64,000 nt of DNA from Lithospermum erythrorhizon (GCA_019722365.1 JADFUC010001150.1:1-64000), one strand, 5' to 3'; shown: positions 11,283 through 23,182, numbered from the stretch's first letter. A program made the numbers and translations. The notes: generated from the letters alone by a model not told the origin.

Positions 11283-11639
11283 CTAGATACTGAATTCATG
11301 TGGTGAGCTGTTAGAATAATGATCATAACTGTCATGACCTAGATATGGTGAACATGTCTCTGAACTAATATAACAACCATCAGTAGCATTATCATATAAA
11401 AAGGGATTAAGAACTTGTGCCAGAGGAGCACAAGAATACTCATTGCTATTGAAGTTATTCATAGCTCTAGAAGCTTCAAGCATGCATAGTTCATTCTTCA
11501 CGGAATCAATTTCGAAATTGATGTGTTCCTCAAATTCAAAATCTCTGGTCCCGATTTTCCTCAAGTAATCATCATATGAATATGCATATTGATAAAACCA
11601 CTCCAATTTTTGAGTGAGATTTATGAAATTTATATTCAT
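11283..11639 (-). CDS. Unrecognised ORF, 118 codons (first of a pair)
   Basis: Not recognised. The frame starts MNINFINLTQKLEWFYQYAY and is rich in Tyr, Asp, Glu, Asn and Ser. It includes YDDYLRKIG and a Tyr/Cys-rich C-terminal third with CSPYLGHDSYDHY. No cysteine-histidine zinc pattern or membrane span is evident. Immediately upstream on the coding strand is an A-rich run containing repeated ATCAAAA units (11648-11690). It ends 120 bases before the next ORF on the same strand. Codon use is AT-rich like the surroundings. The pair may be a degraded transposon gene or a taxon-restricted gene, and nothing in the sequence decides between these. Confidence 0.3.
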   Translation of the reverse strand: MNINFINLTQKLEWFYQYAYSYDDYLRKIGTRDFEFEEHINFEIDSVKNELCMLEASRAMNNFNSNEYSCAPLAQVLNPFLYDNATDGCYISSETCSPYLGHDSYDHYSNSSPHEFSI

Positions 11640-12739
11640 TGACCCAACTTTTTTTTTTGATTTTTGATTTTTGATTTTTTTATAACAAAAACAAAAATAA
11701 AATAGCTAAGTTAAGGCACCAAAATTAAAGTAATATCAATAGTATTGGAATTTGGCAATGAAACTAACTTGGCCAACACAATTTATGCGTTCGGTTGAGT
11801 TTGGGTGGGTGTCAAGTAATATGTAAAAAAAGTAAGAGTATCATCTCACAAATTTCAATTTATCGAGTACTAGTCCTTTTTAGGTATCCTTAATCAACTA
11901 AACAACAATTAATGATATGAACTAACTAAAGTACTAAGTAAACTAATAAAGAACTAAGTTAAATAACTAAAAACAAAAGTAACAAATATTAATTAATAAT
12001 ACGAAATTTAACCAGGACACATGATTTTGTTAGATCGTCGTATTTAATTAACTATGAGGTTATTTATCAATTCATAACACGAGAATTCTAAAATATTAAT
12101 ATTCTCTCTCGAGTAATACTAACCTCGGCTCGTCAAGAAACTACCTATATCTCTATAATTGTTTAAAATATTGAACCGGAAGAAGAATAATTATTTTATA
12201 ACTTGTACGTGATACGTACCTATATCTCCATGGTAAATAAAACACATGTTCTAATTACTTTTTTCGTAACTGATCACCCTATCTCTAGCAATTAATCACT
12301 TATGAGAACAATCCCTTAATGGCCAGTTAATGAAAAGTAATTAACCACAATAATTAGAATTATAAATAAAAGATAAACAAAACCCACAGAAAATAAATAC
12401 CTCAAATCCAACTACATCACGGTCCTGACTAATAACAAATTAATTCAAAATTAAAAGCAAAAATAAATAAATAACGTTACCGAAAACATCCAAAGAATAA
12501 TAAAACTGAAAAGTGGTTGAATTCCTTCGAACTACCGCTTATTTGGAATTCCTTCTGGCTTACGTGCATGGTGCCTCTTTTATAATTGAACATAAAGTGA
12601 CTTCAGTAGGTCTAATGATTAGGCAAAAGTCTTGCTTCTTTGGTGGTTTGTAGTAAATTGTCCTAACGAACGGGCGAGCCGGCCCGTTAAGGGATTCTTG
12701 GGCCCTGACCGGTTCGAGGTCACAGCTATGGGGGGGGGT
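11640..12739. other. AT-rich unassigned DNA; GC-rich island at its end
   Basis: 11640-12560 is AT-rich with no coding frame and could be the leader of a minus-strand element ending in the ORF pair. At 12660-12740 the composition turns abruptly GC-rich (CGGGCGAGCCGGCCCG, then a run of nine G). Such a tract is common just inside hAT ends, so the hAT boundary may lie here rather than at 12740. Confidence 0.4.
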
Positions 12740-12746
12740 GGTCGGC

Positions 12747-13703
12747 GTGGTACCGTTTAAGGTGCGGGCCTGCGTTTATAAGACCCCACATTTTTTTTGA
12801 TGTCCCCACGTTTATAAATTAACGGTACCACGTTTATAAATTTTGAACAATGATGACGAATTGAACAAATAACGTTTCTAATGAAATAATTTTTTATTAA
12901 TAGTTCAAATAGGTAGTTTAAGATATAATAGACATTTTCTCGCAACAATTAATACCGTACAAACGGACAATGAATATGATACAATGATTACGTTTAGTCC
13001 TTTCATGGTGAAACACCTGAAAGTTACAAAGTCACCACAGTACATGTTGGTTCACAAATTCACGCCACCCGTACGTGAAGAAAACATGATGTGTTTAAAT
13101 CGCCGTCCTCGAGCCTTCCATTTCAATTTTGACATCTAGCTCATCATTTATAGTTAACTATACTCTGCATTTACAAAAGTTGACATGTTAGAACAAAAGT
13201 AGCTTTGAAGCCTTTCGACGGATAGATGCAAAAGATAACCTTGAAAAACCTCACTGCGTAGCTCCTCTAGAATTCTTTCTTTTGGAGGCATAGTGAACAA
13301 TATGCTAAGAAATAATTTTAATTGTTATTAAGTTGATAGTTGTGAACATGTGATTATTAAACATAAAAAAATGCTTTATTTATAGATCAAGAAAAGAGCT
13401 TTCTCACGGCTTTTCTGTATAAAGCGTACACCGTTTGCGAAGCGGTACCCGCGGTAATTCATAACGGCTAGTTAAAGGTTACTATGTCTTAAGCGTGGTA
13501 CTGTTTGGATGGCTTGATAGTATCAACGACTACTTTTTATGAACTTCTATGAAGTCACACGCATTAGTGCAGTTGATGAAGCGGTGCCACGTTTATTAAG
13601 CGGATCTACAGCTGTTTGTTGTTCATTGAATTCAAGCGGTAGAGATTCTAGAAATGTGATTCTAAGCAAGCTGCTTGTTCCTTCCAAATCATGGTACCAC
13701 ATC
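12747..13703 (+). promoter_or_regulatory. 5' subterminal GGTAC repeat cluster of the hAT
   Basis: Six occurrences of a GGTAC-centred motif, often extended to GGTACCACGTTT or its complement. They start at 12747, 12821, 13441, 13494, 13581 and 13691, in both orientations. Three more lie at the 3' side (30303, 30424, 30471). By analogy with Ac they could be transposase-binding sites. This is inference. Confidence 0.45.
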
Positions 13704-13712
13704 ATGGAGGCT

Positions 13713-13910
13713 ACATAAAAGGGGCAATACTGAGCTTAAGATTTCATAGCTTCACTGATATTCTAACGTCTCAAATCCAATAGAATGCTTTCTAAGCAAT
13801 TACAATACTCATTGCGTGTTTGTTTTGAGTCTAAGAATTTTATTGAAGTCTAAAGTTCATCGAAGTCTGGAAACTTTTTCTCAGAAATTAAGGTAGGTTT
13901 GTTCGTTGTA
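13713..13910 (+). promoter_or_regulatory. Probable hAT transposase promoter and 5' UTR
   Basis: ACATAAAAGG at 13713 is TATA-like. It is followed by an untranslated stretch and an AAGGTAGG possible splice donor near 13890, about 250 bases before the BED coding region. Placement fits a transposase gene with a 5' UTR intron, but no transcript evidence is available. Confidence 0.35.
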
Positions 13911-14145
13911 ATCTGATTCTTTTGCTCATCTCCCGGTTCGGTATTATCTATCATCTTTTAAATTGTGATATTTGTTCTTCTAAATTAATGACATCAAAAC
14001 GTATCTTGGTAAAAATGTTCAAAGTGATTTTGGTAGTGCTAGTATGTCTAATGATTTGGTAATTTAAAGGATGATAATTGTATGAGTTAAACTAAGTTTA
14101 TTACTAATCTAGTATTGAATACTACTAAATGAAAGGAGGAAAAAA

Positions 14146-14290
14146 ACTTCATGGATTTGGCAACATTTTGAGGCCGACCGTGCAAATCAAAAAGCAACTT
14201 GTTTAGATTGTAAGAAATGTCTATCATGGAAAATGGGTGGGGGTAAAGGAGGAACCGGTCATCTTGTTAGACACTTATTAGGTCATAAAA
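14146..14290 (+). pseudogene. hAT transposase fragment: BED zinc finger
   Basis: Plus-strand translation gives TSWIWQHFEADRANQKATCL, then a CLDCKKC segment, and GTGHLVRHLLGH. This is the C-x2-C ... H-x4-H arrangement of a BED finger with the leading W, the DNA-binding part at the N-terminus of hAT transposases. A run of GGT/GGG repeats and a T9 tract follow, where the frame is lost. The start codon was not fixed. Confidence is high for the family, low for limits. Confidence 0.75.
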
Positions 14291-14518
14291 TCACTAAGGA
14301 TGACGATGGGGGAGGGTGGTGGTGGTACACAAGGAACAATTAATACCCAAACCGCGCGGGAACTTTTTTTTTTTTTTAATTTTTTGGCTTATAGGATGGA
14401 AAGTATGAAATTTGTAATCGGTAGTTTTTTGCCTTTTAATCATTGTGATGGATGACGTTTCACTAATTGGATTCAAAAAGCCGTTAATCCCCGAGCTAAA
14501 CGTATCACCCGTACTACT

Positions 14519-15718
14519 TTGCGAACCTATGCTTTTAAATATTTTAAAAATGAAAGAGCTCTTCTATTTGCAACTCTTTCGACTTTTCCTTATAAAATGT
14601 GTTTGACTAGTGATATTGGTGTCTTTACGAATTTTGATATAATGTGTGTAACATGTCATTGGATTGGTAAAGATTGGGTCTTACAAAGGAGAATTGTATA
14701 TTTTAGATCAATTGTTTAAACATAACAATATTCAAATTTCGGAAGGTATACTCGTATGTGCCGAAGATTACAAATGTTTGAATAGGATTGCATCAATTTC
14801 ATTTGATAATACCTCCGCTAATACATTTCAATTGAAAAATTAAAGATGCTAATTAAACTGGATTCTAGTGAACTTTTTCATGTTAGATGTTTATGTCACG
14901 TCCTTCAATTAGTTGCTAAAGATGCGAATAAAGTTTTTGGGATGAGTTTATTTACCAATTCGTAAGGTCATTAATTTAGTTGTTAATGGTGGGGTAAAAA
15001 CATGAATATAAAAATTCGTTTGAGCTGGGTAAGAAGTATAGAAATTAATTTTGGATTGTGAAACTAGATGGAACTCGACTTACGATCTACTGGTTCGTGC
15101 ATATATGCATAAGGAAGAAACCACAAAATTTTATGAGAAGCATGCTCCGGTTGATAGATATTATGTTCCACTCACATATAATAATTGGAAATATTGTTAT
15201 GAATTACTTAAGTTTCTAGAGCCAATTAAAGATTATACTAAAGTTTTTTCAACTCAATATCATCCAAACATTCATCTTTCTTTAGAATGTGTTGTTAATC
15301 TTGCCATTCATATGAGTAAACATAGAGATGAGTATGTTGTTAAAGATATGATTTCGAATATGGAAGAATTTTTTAAAAATATTTTATCTATACCGCGTCA
15401 TGCAATTGGTGCAATAATGGATCCTAACCAGATTAAGAGTTTTCATTTGTACGTGAAATCGTATTATGATTCTTTAGAACCCTTTAATTCGAACTAAATA
15501 ATTATGATATGAAGAAATATAAAGATGAAGTTAAACTTATTTGTATAGCATATATAACAAATACCCAATCAAGTTATCTTGAGTAAGGTGCGCCATGGTG
15601 TACAAAGTTTTAATGTGCCTTGCGGGGTTAAAATACGAAGTCAACATAATCACCTTAGAAATGTTTTACAATTACGAATGGAAAATAATCCACTCCCTCC
15701 ACAAGACACGAATGAGTT
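14519..15718 (+). pseudogene. hAT transposase fragment: RNase-H-like core
   Basis: Two good stretches remain. 14519-14719 contains TSDIGVFTNFDIMCVTCHWI, matching the T-[DT]-x-W..YxxVTxHWI segment around the first catalytic Asp of hAT transposases. 15051-15497 reads DCETRWNSTYDLLVRA and onward to FLEPIKDYTKVFSTQYHPNI, a typical block of RICESLEEPER/Daysleeper-type transposases. Between them 14720-15050 is frameshifted but still shows LHVLQLVAKDA-like residues. The frame is cut at 15719 by the LINE and resumes at 29671. Stops and frameshifts indicate an inactive or poorly sequenced copy. Confidence 0.8.
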
Positions 15719-15719
15719 A
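15704..15719 (+). repeat. LINE target-site duplication, left copy
   Basis: AGACACGAATGAGTTA at 15704-15719 recurs at 29655-29670 as AGACACAAATGAGTTA, 15 of 16 bases identical. The left copy is in the hAT coding frame, and the right copy follows the A-rich LINE tail. Confidence 0.9.
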
Positions 15720-16131
15720 TGAGTAATTGAAAACAAGATTAGGCTTGCCAATATTGATATGGTTATGAGTAATTGTCTTTCAGGTTGGAGTTATGTACAT
15801 AATATACATAGTAGTGTTTTTGGTAGGATAATTGTGGCTTGGGATAGTAGTGTCTGTAGTGTTGATATGATTAAGTCTATGGATCAGCATGTGTTATGTA
15901 GAGTTCAATCTCCTGGGTATTTTGAATTTTTGTTATCTGTTGTATACGGGGACAATGATTACATTGATAAGAGGAGTTGTGGAAGGATTTGCATGATTAT
16001 GTGGTTGTTGGGAAGCCTTGGATTGTGGCTGGAGATTTTAACATCATAAGAGAGCCAGAGCAGTCTATGGAGGGGAAGTTGCCTCCTAATGGAGCTATGG
16101 AGAAGTTCAACAATTGTTTAGATGTGTTAAA
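15720..16131 (+). pseudogene. LINE ORF2 fragment: AP-like endonuclease
   Basis: The frame reads NKIRLANIDMVMSNCLSGW, GRIIVAWDSSV, then VYGDNDYIDKR and, after a frameshift, GKPWIVAGDFNIIREPEQS. GRIWVxW and W..xGDFN are hallmarks of the L1-type endonuclease that nicks target DNA for priming. The N-terminal catalytic part is absent through 5' truncation at the target duplication. It is joined at 16132 to an inverted LTR. Confidence 0.8.
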
Positions 16132-16620
16132 TGTTGGGAGCGAGCGATATAACTAGCAGAGATATATCAGCGCCCAAACCCTACGAGTCTAATATCTACA
16201 TGTAATCGAGATAGACAATAATTAAAAATCTTGAAAGTAAATAACACGGATCTTTATACGAGTTCCCCCTCGAGAGTGCGATCTGTTCTTTGCTGAGAAA
16301 TCAACTAGAAAAGAACTCTCGATGATTGTTACAAGTCCTATCCAAACTAAGCTTCTCCAATTGAGTAATACTTTATAATTTAGTATTCTCAATGACAAAT
16401 CTACACTCTAGATTTAGCTTAAAATGATACGAGATGATACAAATCAAGTAGAGAACAACTCTATTGAATTTGGAACAAAAGATTTAGAGAAGTGGAAATT
16501 TTTAGGATAAAATGAAGATTGTGACCTATTCATTTGTAGCTATTTGAGCCGGACGTATCTGGTGATCGAGACCTCTTGAGGCCATCGAGGTACTTGACTG
16601 AGTTGATGCTTCTCAACTAT
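16132..16620 (-). mobile_element. Inverted LTR (probably solo) of copia element 3 family
   Basis: The reverse complement resembles the LTRs at 23419-24018 and 27954-28614. The 16260-16480 stretch (CAATTGAGTAATACTTTATA, CACACTAGATTTAGCT-like, and CAAATTCAATAGAGTTG-like blocks inverted) pairs with 23690-23830 and 28280-28400. The left end TGTTGGGAGCG fits the rc of an LTR ending in CAACA. The right end is near CTCAACTA at 16618. No target duplication was found and LINE sequence is missing at this point, so it may be a rearranged rather than a clean solo LTR. Confidence 0.65.
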
Positions 16621-16659
16621 GGCGGTGAGATGCCTTTCATGGCTTATCTTATGGGAAAA

Positions 16660-16900
16660 GTTCTCGGCCTAATGGGTTGGTGGCAGAGTTCTTCAAATAT
16701 AATTGGGGAAGAATAGGTGGAGATGTGTTCAAAGCTGTCCAACACATTTTTGCTACTAGTGATTTCCACCTAATATGAATTCAAGACTCATTTCCTTGAT
16801 AAGGTGGAGTATCCCAAGAATATGAAGGAGTATAGGCCTATTTCATGTTGCAATATCATATATAAAGCCATCTCACAGAAGAGTATTCTTTGGGAGTATG
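16660..16900 (+). pseudogene. LINE ORF2 fragment: reverse transcriptase N-terminal block
   Basis: The frame gives NGLVAEFFKYNWGRIGGDVF, KAVQHIFATSDFHLI, and after frameshifts PKNMKEYRPISCCNIIYKAI. The last is the strongly conserved YRPISCCNVIYK motif of plant L1-type RT. The remainder of the fingers and palm, including the catalytic YxDD, is absent, because the truncated copia element follows within about 60 bases. Confidence 0.85.
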
Positions 16901-17360
16901 AAGGCAGAAGAGAAGGAAAAGATATGTAGATGGCTTAGTATGGAGAGGTACCAATGAAGTATATATATCTTGAATTTTGTCATTAAGATGATTGAATATA
17001 TCTTGAATGACATTAAATTTGATTTATATTTCCTTTCAAAATTATTTTCATTAATTGATAATTTTAAAAATATTTTCATAATAACTTTTAAATTTTGAAT
17101 TTTAGAGTTAATTACTTGTAAGTAGTATTCCATGATTTAGAGGTTGGTAATTATTGTAATAATTATCATTAATCATATTGAATATATTTAAATTTAAAAT
17201 TTACATTAATTGATAATTAATTGTAAAATAATGGGTAATTAATTAGTCAATTATGAACACATTTATTTTCATTTCATTTAATATATGTGACATTAAGTGC
17301 ATTTATTTGTTTAATATTTGCCCATATATATTGTTATGGAATGGAATAGGGATGTATTGA

Positions 17361-18469
17361 TATGACCCACGTTTTTCCGGTGCGTACCGTATTGTTGTAA
17401 ATGACCTGCTGAGTCATATTATATTATTTTATTTTATTTTCTTGTTTCTCCCACAAGCTTGCATGCTGTCTAAGTTGGGATTAGTGTATTTGAATTGTAA
17501 TTCAAGGCGGGCTTGATTCAGAAGCGAGAAGACAGAAATTGTAATAGGCAAATGTTAGTTTTCAAGTTTTGAAAATGTAGTAGGGCATAGGGTCATATCA
17601 TCGCCTCTTGAATGTGCATTACTTGTTTTTATTTTCATGTTGTACATATGCTTGATTATGTGAGACAATCGCATGGTAAAATAAAAGAAAAGTAATAATA
17701 GCTCTCACCATTTAAAATTTAAGCAACGTGTCAATCCAATTTAAAGTTGTGAAGGCGGTTCTAATTATGCAGGCGCCTTGTGATGGCGAGGTGTTACAAT
17801 TTTGCACTTGGTATGACAATGGATCATGTTGAAGTGATTTCCACTAACGTTATTGAGCTTTTCAGGAGGATCATTCAAGTAATTATTTGAGTTTAGTGGT
17901 ATGCTTAACCGGTTTGTCGGAGGCCACAAAAATGGGTAGCATCTTAAATAGTATGCTAGCGACACAAGAGTTATGTAGTTTTACATAATTGGTTGATAAC
18001 CTACTATTGTTTTGGATTCAAAATGTATGTAGTGTTGTCGTTTGAATTTTAAGTATAATAGGTCTTGATACTTATATATTTAGAGTGAGATCACAGTATT
18101 AGTATTTACTTTACAATTTGTTTGTTGTAAGTGTTTAAGCATGATAGTTCTTGATTGTTGTCTTTATTTACTTATTCTTGTAGAATTTTAGCTACGCTTC
18201 TTACTATCATAAGAACTTCGCTTCGCTCAACACTTGAAAGTGCAAGGTGGGCTCTTTCGAACTTTGAGGAGTGGTCTGAAACTTGAGAATTATTCTCACG
18301 CAAGAAGAGCTGAATACGTCTTTGAGCAGTAAGGTTCCTCGAAACCTAATGATAATGCCTCCCATCGGAAAATGGATCCCTAAAACTTTGATCGATGTTG
18401 TGGATGTCAATGTCTGTGCTTGCCCTCTGGTATGTATGTTATTGGAAGTTTTACAACCCAATTACACTT
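17361..18469 (+). other. Leader and gag region of copia element 2, no intact frame
   Basis: 17361-17760 still aligns loosely with the inverted leader at 300-425. 17760-18300 may hold gag (blocks around 17810-17960), but no diagnostic residues such as the CCHC knuckle were readable. The plus-strand ORF 18283-18471 leads towards the protease. Confidence 0.4.
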
Positions 18470-21110
18470 AAGTGGGTGCTAGACACCGGTTGTGGTTCTC
18501 ATATTTGTCATAATATACGGGAACTCCAAGTCAAGTAGAAGACTCCGAAGAGGAAATGGATCTACGTGTGGGAGGCAGGCGTGAAGGTTGCGGCCCTTGG
18601 TAGGATCCATCGGTTGAATTTGTGAGCTTTGTTTTGGCTTATCTCCGGTTCTTATGTACGCAATTTGCGGGAATATTATTCTGTTTGTTTGAATAATGAT
18701 AGTTTTTCATTTCAATAGATCGATCAATATGGTCTATTCGTTTTAGACATGATGATTGAGTCATATAACATAAACTTAAAAGCGGAATAAGCTTTAATGA
18801 AACTAAACCAAACATGCACATGGCATTGCGGTTAAGGTCATATTAGAGAACCGATCAGAAACTCCACTCGGTGAGATACTTGAAGGTTTCGATGTGAATC
18901 ATAGATAAGTGTGAATCTTGCCTTTTGGGCAAAATGACTAAATCGCATGCCTTGGATTGATGAAAGGACAAGTGATTTATTGGGGATCATACGCTCCGAT
19001 GTATGTGGGCGATGAACACATGCGCAGAGGAGTTATAACTGCTTTATTACATTCTTGATGATTACGGTGAATGCGGTTTTGTGTATCGATGGAGACCTGA
19101 GTCCTTTGAGAAATTCAAGGAGTTCCAAATGAAGTAAAACTGATTGAACAAGACAATAAAAGATTCTCGATTACGATGAGGTGGAAATATTTGAGTCACA
19201 GTTCAATACTCATCTTAAAGAAGTGTGGTATTGTTTCACAACTCACTCCGGCGGAGCATACAACATAATGGCGTGTCGAAGATCGAACCACTGCTTGATA
19301 TGGCCGGTCTATGATGAGCCTATCTGATCTACCGGTTAATTTATGGGGATATGCACTTCTAAGCGCGACACTTACCTTAAACAGATGTCCAACAAAGTCA
19401 GTAGAGAAAACTCCCCATGAACTGTGGTTTGGGAAGATTCCCAAGTTGGGTTTCTCGAAATTTGAAATTTGTGAAGCTATGTTAAGAGATTAACAAAGGA
19501 TAAACTTGCGCCCAAATCCGATAAATGCTATTTCATAGGATATCCAAAGGAAACAGTTGGTTACTACTTCTACCTAAAGCATGAGAATAAAATCTTCATT
19601 GCTAAGACAGGAGTGTTCCTTGAAAAGGAATATCTGTTCAGAAGGACTAGAAGTAATGGTGTTCATCTTGATGAAGCTCAAGTTGATGAAGTCAATGTCG
19701 ATGCATCTAATGCAGCATTTGGCGCACCACAGGTGGCACCTTCTAACAATAGAAGATCCAGTCCTTGATCCACAGGAAGTTATGGAAGAACCAACCCTTA
19801 GGAGATCAGTAGGGATGGAATCACGAACTTGAAGTCTTTGGTATGGTGAAGCCTTCATCATTGAAAGTGACGAGCCCACTTCTTATAAAGAAGCGATAAA
19901 TAGCAAGGATGCTGACAAATGGCAAATAGCCATGCAATCTGAGATGGATTCTATGTACCAGAACAAGGTTTGGTCCTTGTTGGATTTACCAAATGGGTTC
20001 ACCCTATTGAATGTAAATGGGTATTTAAGAAGAAACATGATAAAGATGGAAGCGTCGATGTTTCAAAGCTAGACTTAATAGCGAAAGGTTTGAGCAAAAT
20101 TTCACGGCGTGGACTATGGCCAGCTTCTCGCCGTGGCTATCTTAAATCCATCGGATAATCTTAGCCATTCTTTGCATTTCATGACTGAAATATGGCAAAT
20201 GGTCATAAAGCTTTTCTTTCTGAATGGAAATTTAAAAGGCGAATGTGTATGATGCAACCTCAGGCTTTACATGTCCCCGAGACCTAGAAGGTATGCAAGT
20301 TGCAAAGGTCCAATTATGGTCTTAAGCGGGCATCCGCGAGTTGGAATCTACATTTTGATGAATCAATTAAAGATTTTGGTTTTCATCCGAGAATGAAAGA
20401 ATCTTGTGTATACAAGAAGGTAAGTGGGAGTTATGTATCATTCATAGTCTGGCAATAATAGATGACATACTTATCATTAAAACAACGTGGGGATTCTTGA
20501 ACTTCGGTCAAGGATTGGTACGTGTAAATGTTTCTCAATGAAGGACTTGGCGAAGCCTGATATACTTGGAATAAAGATCCATGAGGGTGGGCCGAAGGCT
20601 AATTGGACTTTGTCAGGGATACCTATGTGAATAAGAGTGCGCAAGGTTCAACATATTCCAAGAAGGGTAATACCCACATGAGACATGGAGTTCAACTTCC
20701 AGCGAGAGCTCAATATCCCAGCCCCACTAGTCTTGAGATGAACAAATGAAGGATGTACACTTATCTTGACTATAGGATCATCGTGTATGCCATATTATCG
20801 CTAGACACGATGTGTCTTATGCCAGTATAACTAGTAGATACGAAGCTAATCCGGTGAAAACCCTTGGATTCCGGTGAAGTGCATCTTGAAGTATCGGCCC
20901 AAAGATGCTTTAGCACGGTATATGGTGGAGATGATGAGTTAGTAGTCGCGGGTACACGTGCCGGTTTTCAAGCCCGGCGAGAGATGACTATCGTTCGATG
21001 CAGGTATGTATTTTGTCTCAACCCGATTGGGCGGTATCTTAGAGGAGTTCCAAGCAGTCTTTGTTGCCAATTCTACCCGCAGAATGCGAGTACATCGCGT
21101 GCGGCTTGTT
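18470..21110 (+). pseudogene. pol: Copia pol: protease, integrase, RT and RNase H, broken
   Basis: Order is protease-integrase-RT-RNase H, diagnostic of Ty1/copia. Protease: WVLDTGCGSHICHNIREL at about 18475-18530. Integrase: FITFLDDYGECGFVYRW around 19040-19090, the NLWGYAL...NRCPTKSVEKTPHELWFGK block at 19330-19440, then KCYFIGYPKETVGYYFY at 19525-19575. RT: DKWQIAMQSEMDSMYQNKVW at 19913-19975, CKWVFKKKHDKDGSVD to 20058, then IDDILI near 20460 in place of the usual YVDDIL, and FSMKDLAKPDILGIKIHEG at 20530-20590. RNase H: AECEYIA near 21080-21100. Dozens of frameshifts and stops. It cannot code for a complete polyprotein. Whether all breaks are biological is doubtful (see findings). Confidence 0.8.
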
Positions 21111-22196
21111 AAGAGAAGCGTGTTGCGTTAAGAATTCGTGGTGAGATTGGTGGTACCTACAGCATTGAGGACGGTTGAGATTACTTTGTGGCAATCTTTG
21201 GGCGATAGCTCAGCTAAGAACCCGAGGCACATCACAAATCTAAGCACGTACCGGAGAAACATCACTGTTGAGATATGCTTAATAGGGTGATATCGAAAGT
21301 ATGTAAAGTAGCAACGAGAGGCCAATACGGCCGACCCTTCCCTCAAACCACTAAGTCGGTAAGCATGAGTGAGCATGCGGCGAACATAGGTCAGGCGGAT
21401 ATTCGCGGTGGTGTTAGGTTAAGTGGGAGTCAGTATGCATCTATTGTGTTATGTGAACAAATATTTGAATATTGTTGCTTCTTATATTCTAATATATTTG
21501 TTTACTTCGTTTATATGTTTAAATTACATATAATATGCATGTATTGTATCCTCGATGAGTGAAAAGTTAAAATCCCTAGGTTAGTCCCCATGTTTTTAGA
21601 GAGAGCAGCATGATTACACCTCTTCAAGCCTAGAAACATAGGATAGCCAAAGGCCTTGGTCAGATGCTGATAGTTAGGGCGACAAGCATCATATGACTAA
21701 CATGGTGTTTTGATTAGTGATCAAGATTGATCACGTTAGCCTGCAGGACTAGATGATACCATGGTGCGATGCATGGTAAGGGAATTTGGTATGACAGCAA
21801 TTCATAGAAGATATGTACATCGTGTCCTATGATATTTGTTTTGAATTTTAGGTTCGATAATTCTTAGACCTACGATATATATTTATCTACGTGTTATATA
21901 AAGTACGTACTTTGACTATGACCCAACGTCTGCACTTAGCGGGATTATAACGGCATATGTTGGGTCACCGCAGTGGTATATAGCGATAGATGTTGATATA
22001 TTGGAGGGATTTATCCGTCCTTATACAAGGAATCTCGGGCCTCTCTCAGTTGAGCCTTGATTGGTTTATGGGATGCCATAAATGCTTATTAGGTTAAATA
22101 CTCGGTAAAAGAAAGTTGTGGGTATTCGTGACACACTTCTTATGGTTAGCCTCGACTAGAGATCGCGATAAAGGAATTGTAAGGTAATAGATCCAA

Positions 22197-22208
22197 GGGC
22201 AAGTGGAG
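22197..22208 (+). other. Polypurine tract of copia element 2
   Basis: GGGCAAGTGGAG lies directly before the 3' LTR start TGTTGGAAATCA. AAGTGGGAG-type tracts prime plus-strand synthesis in copia elements. Confidence 0.65.
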
Positions 22209-23182
22209 TGTTGGAAATCAATTTGATTCCTTTTATTGTGCCCGTTGCGTGATTGTGTATCGATTCATTTGCCGGGTTGGTTAAATGTGATGCGGAATTT
22301 AGTGTTCACCTTAGTAATTGTATATTACTAGTGTGGGTTCTCATGATAATTTAAGGGGTTATGGCGGTGCTAGATCTTGAGAGTGGAGTGTCGTTATAAT
22401 AGTAATTGGTCAATTATTATTATTATACAACTTCTGTATCACGAGCACAGAGATCGCGCAATATACAATGATATTAGAACAATATTTCATGAATGAAATT
22501 AAGCGAGACTTGTATATTGAAATGTATTTCTCAATATTTATATATTGTCAAATATTTGTTGATGAACATCGATTGGTTAAACTGAAGTTTAATCAATTAA
22601 GCAATTGAAAGTGATGAATAACTTGATAAGTTATTCGATAGTGACTTCGTTAGTATTTTAATTGACTTGTTAGTTAATTAAAATAGAACAACTCACTAAT
22701 AACTCATTATTTAGTAGAACTTCATAGCGGTCTGAGTAAGTTAGCGAGTTGCTTAACGAATGGAATTTGGGACTTGGTATTTAAAGAGGGGATTAGGTTT
22801 TTTCATGAAATGAATCATAAAAAAACCTCCACCCCCCCTCAAATAACGCCCCCTCCATAGTGAATTGGAAGAGTTTTTCTCTTCCAATTCTCATTTCATC
22901 TTCAAACTCTAGCAAGTTCAAATTACTCGGTTAGTTTCCACTGCTTGGTGTGTGCGTCACAGAGGACATCGTTCGGTGTTGAGCGAGCTTTGGAGAGAGA
23001 TTTTGAAGGGCTTTTCACGCGAGGTTGACCGTGAGGATTTGGGATTGGGTTAAACTTCGTTGAAATGTAAGGATTCTCGTATTCATATATTTATATTTTG
23101 TGTTTGATTAATATAGATTAATTTGAGGATCGGGATAATATGGTGGTGTTTATCGTGAATAAATTCTTACTAGATTCTAACA
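22209..23182 (+). repeat. 3' LTR of copia element 2
   Basis: Begins TGTTGGAAATCA and ends ATTCTAACA. It aligns with the inverted LTR at 1358-2342. Downstream, LINE coding sequence resumes at once (LPKYVMQEVEKSV at 23190-23230). GTTCTCATGATAATTTAAGG at 22336-22355 is identical in both copies. Confidence 0.8.

Larger units (their letters stand above)
16965..23182 (+). mobile_element. Ty1/copia element 2, 5'-truncated, nested in the LINE
   Basis: It starts inside the leader (16965-17360 is the inverted match of 425-835) with no 5' LTR. It continues through a decayed pol at 18470-21110, an 800-base non-coding stretch, a polypurine tract at 22197-22208 and a 3' LTR at 22209-23182. It is the same family as the element at 1-2342. 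The LINE resumes at 23183, so the 3' junction is intact. At the 5' side the LTR, part of the leader and about 1.2 kb of LINE RT are all missing, which suggests one deletion across the junction. Confidence 0.75.
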
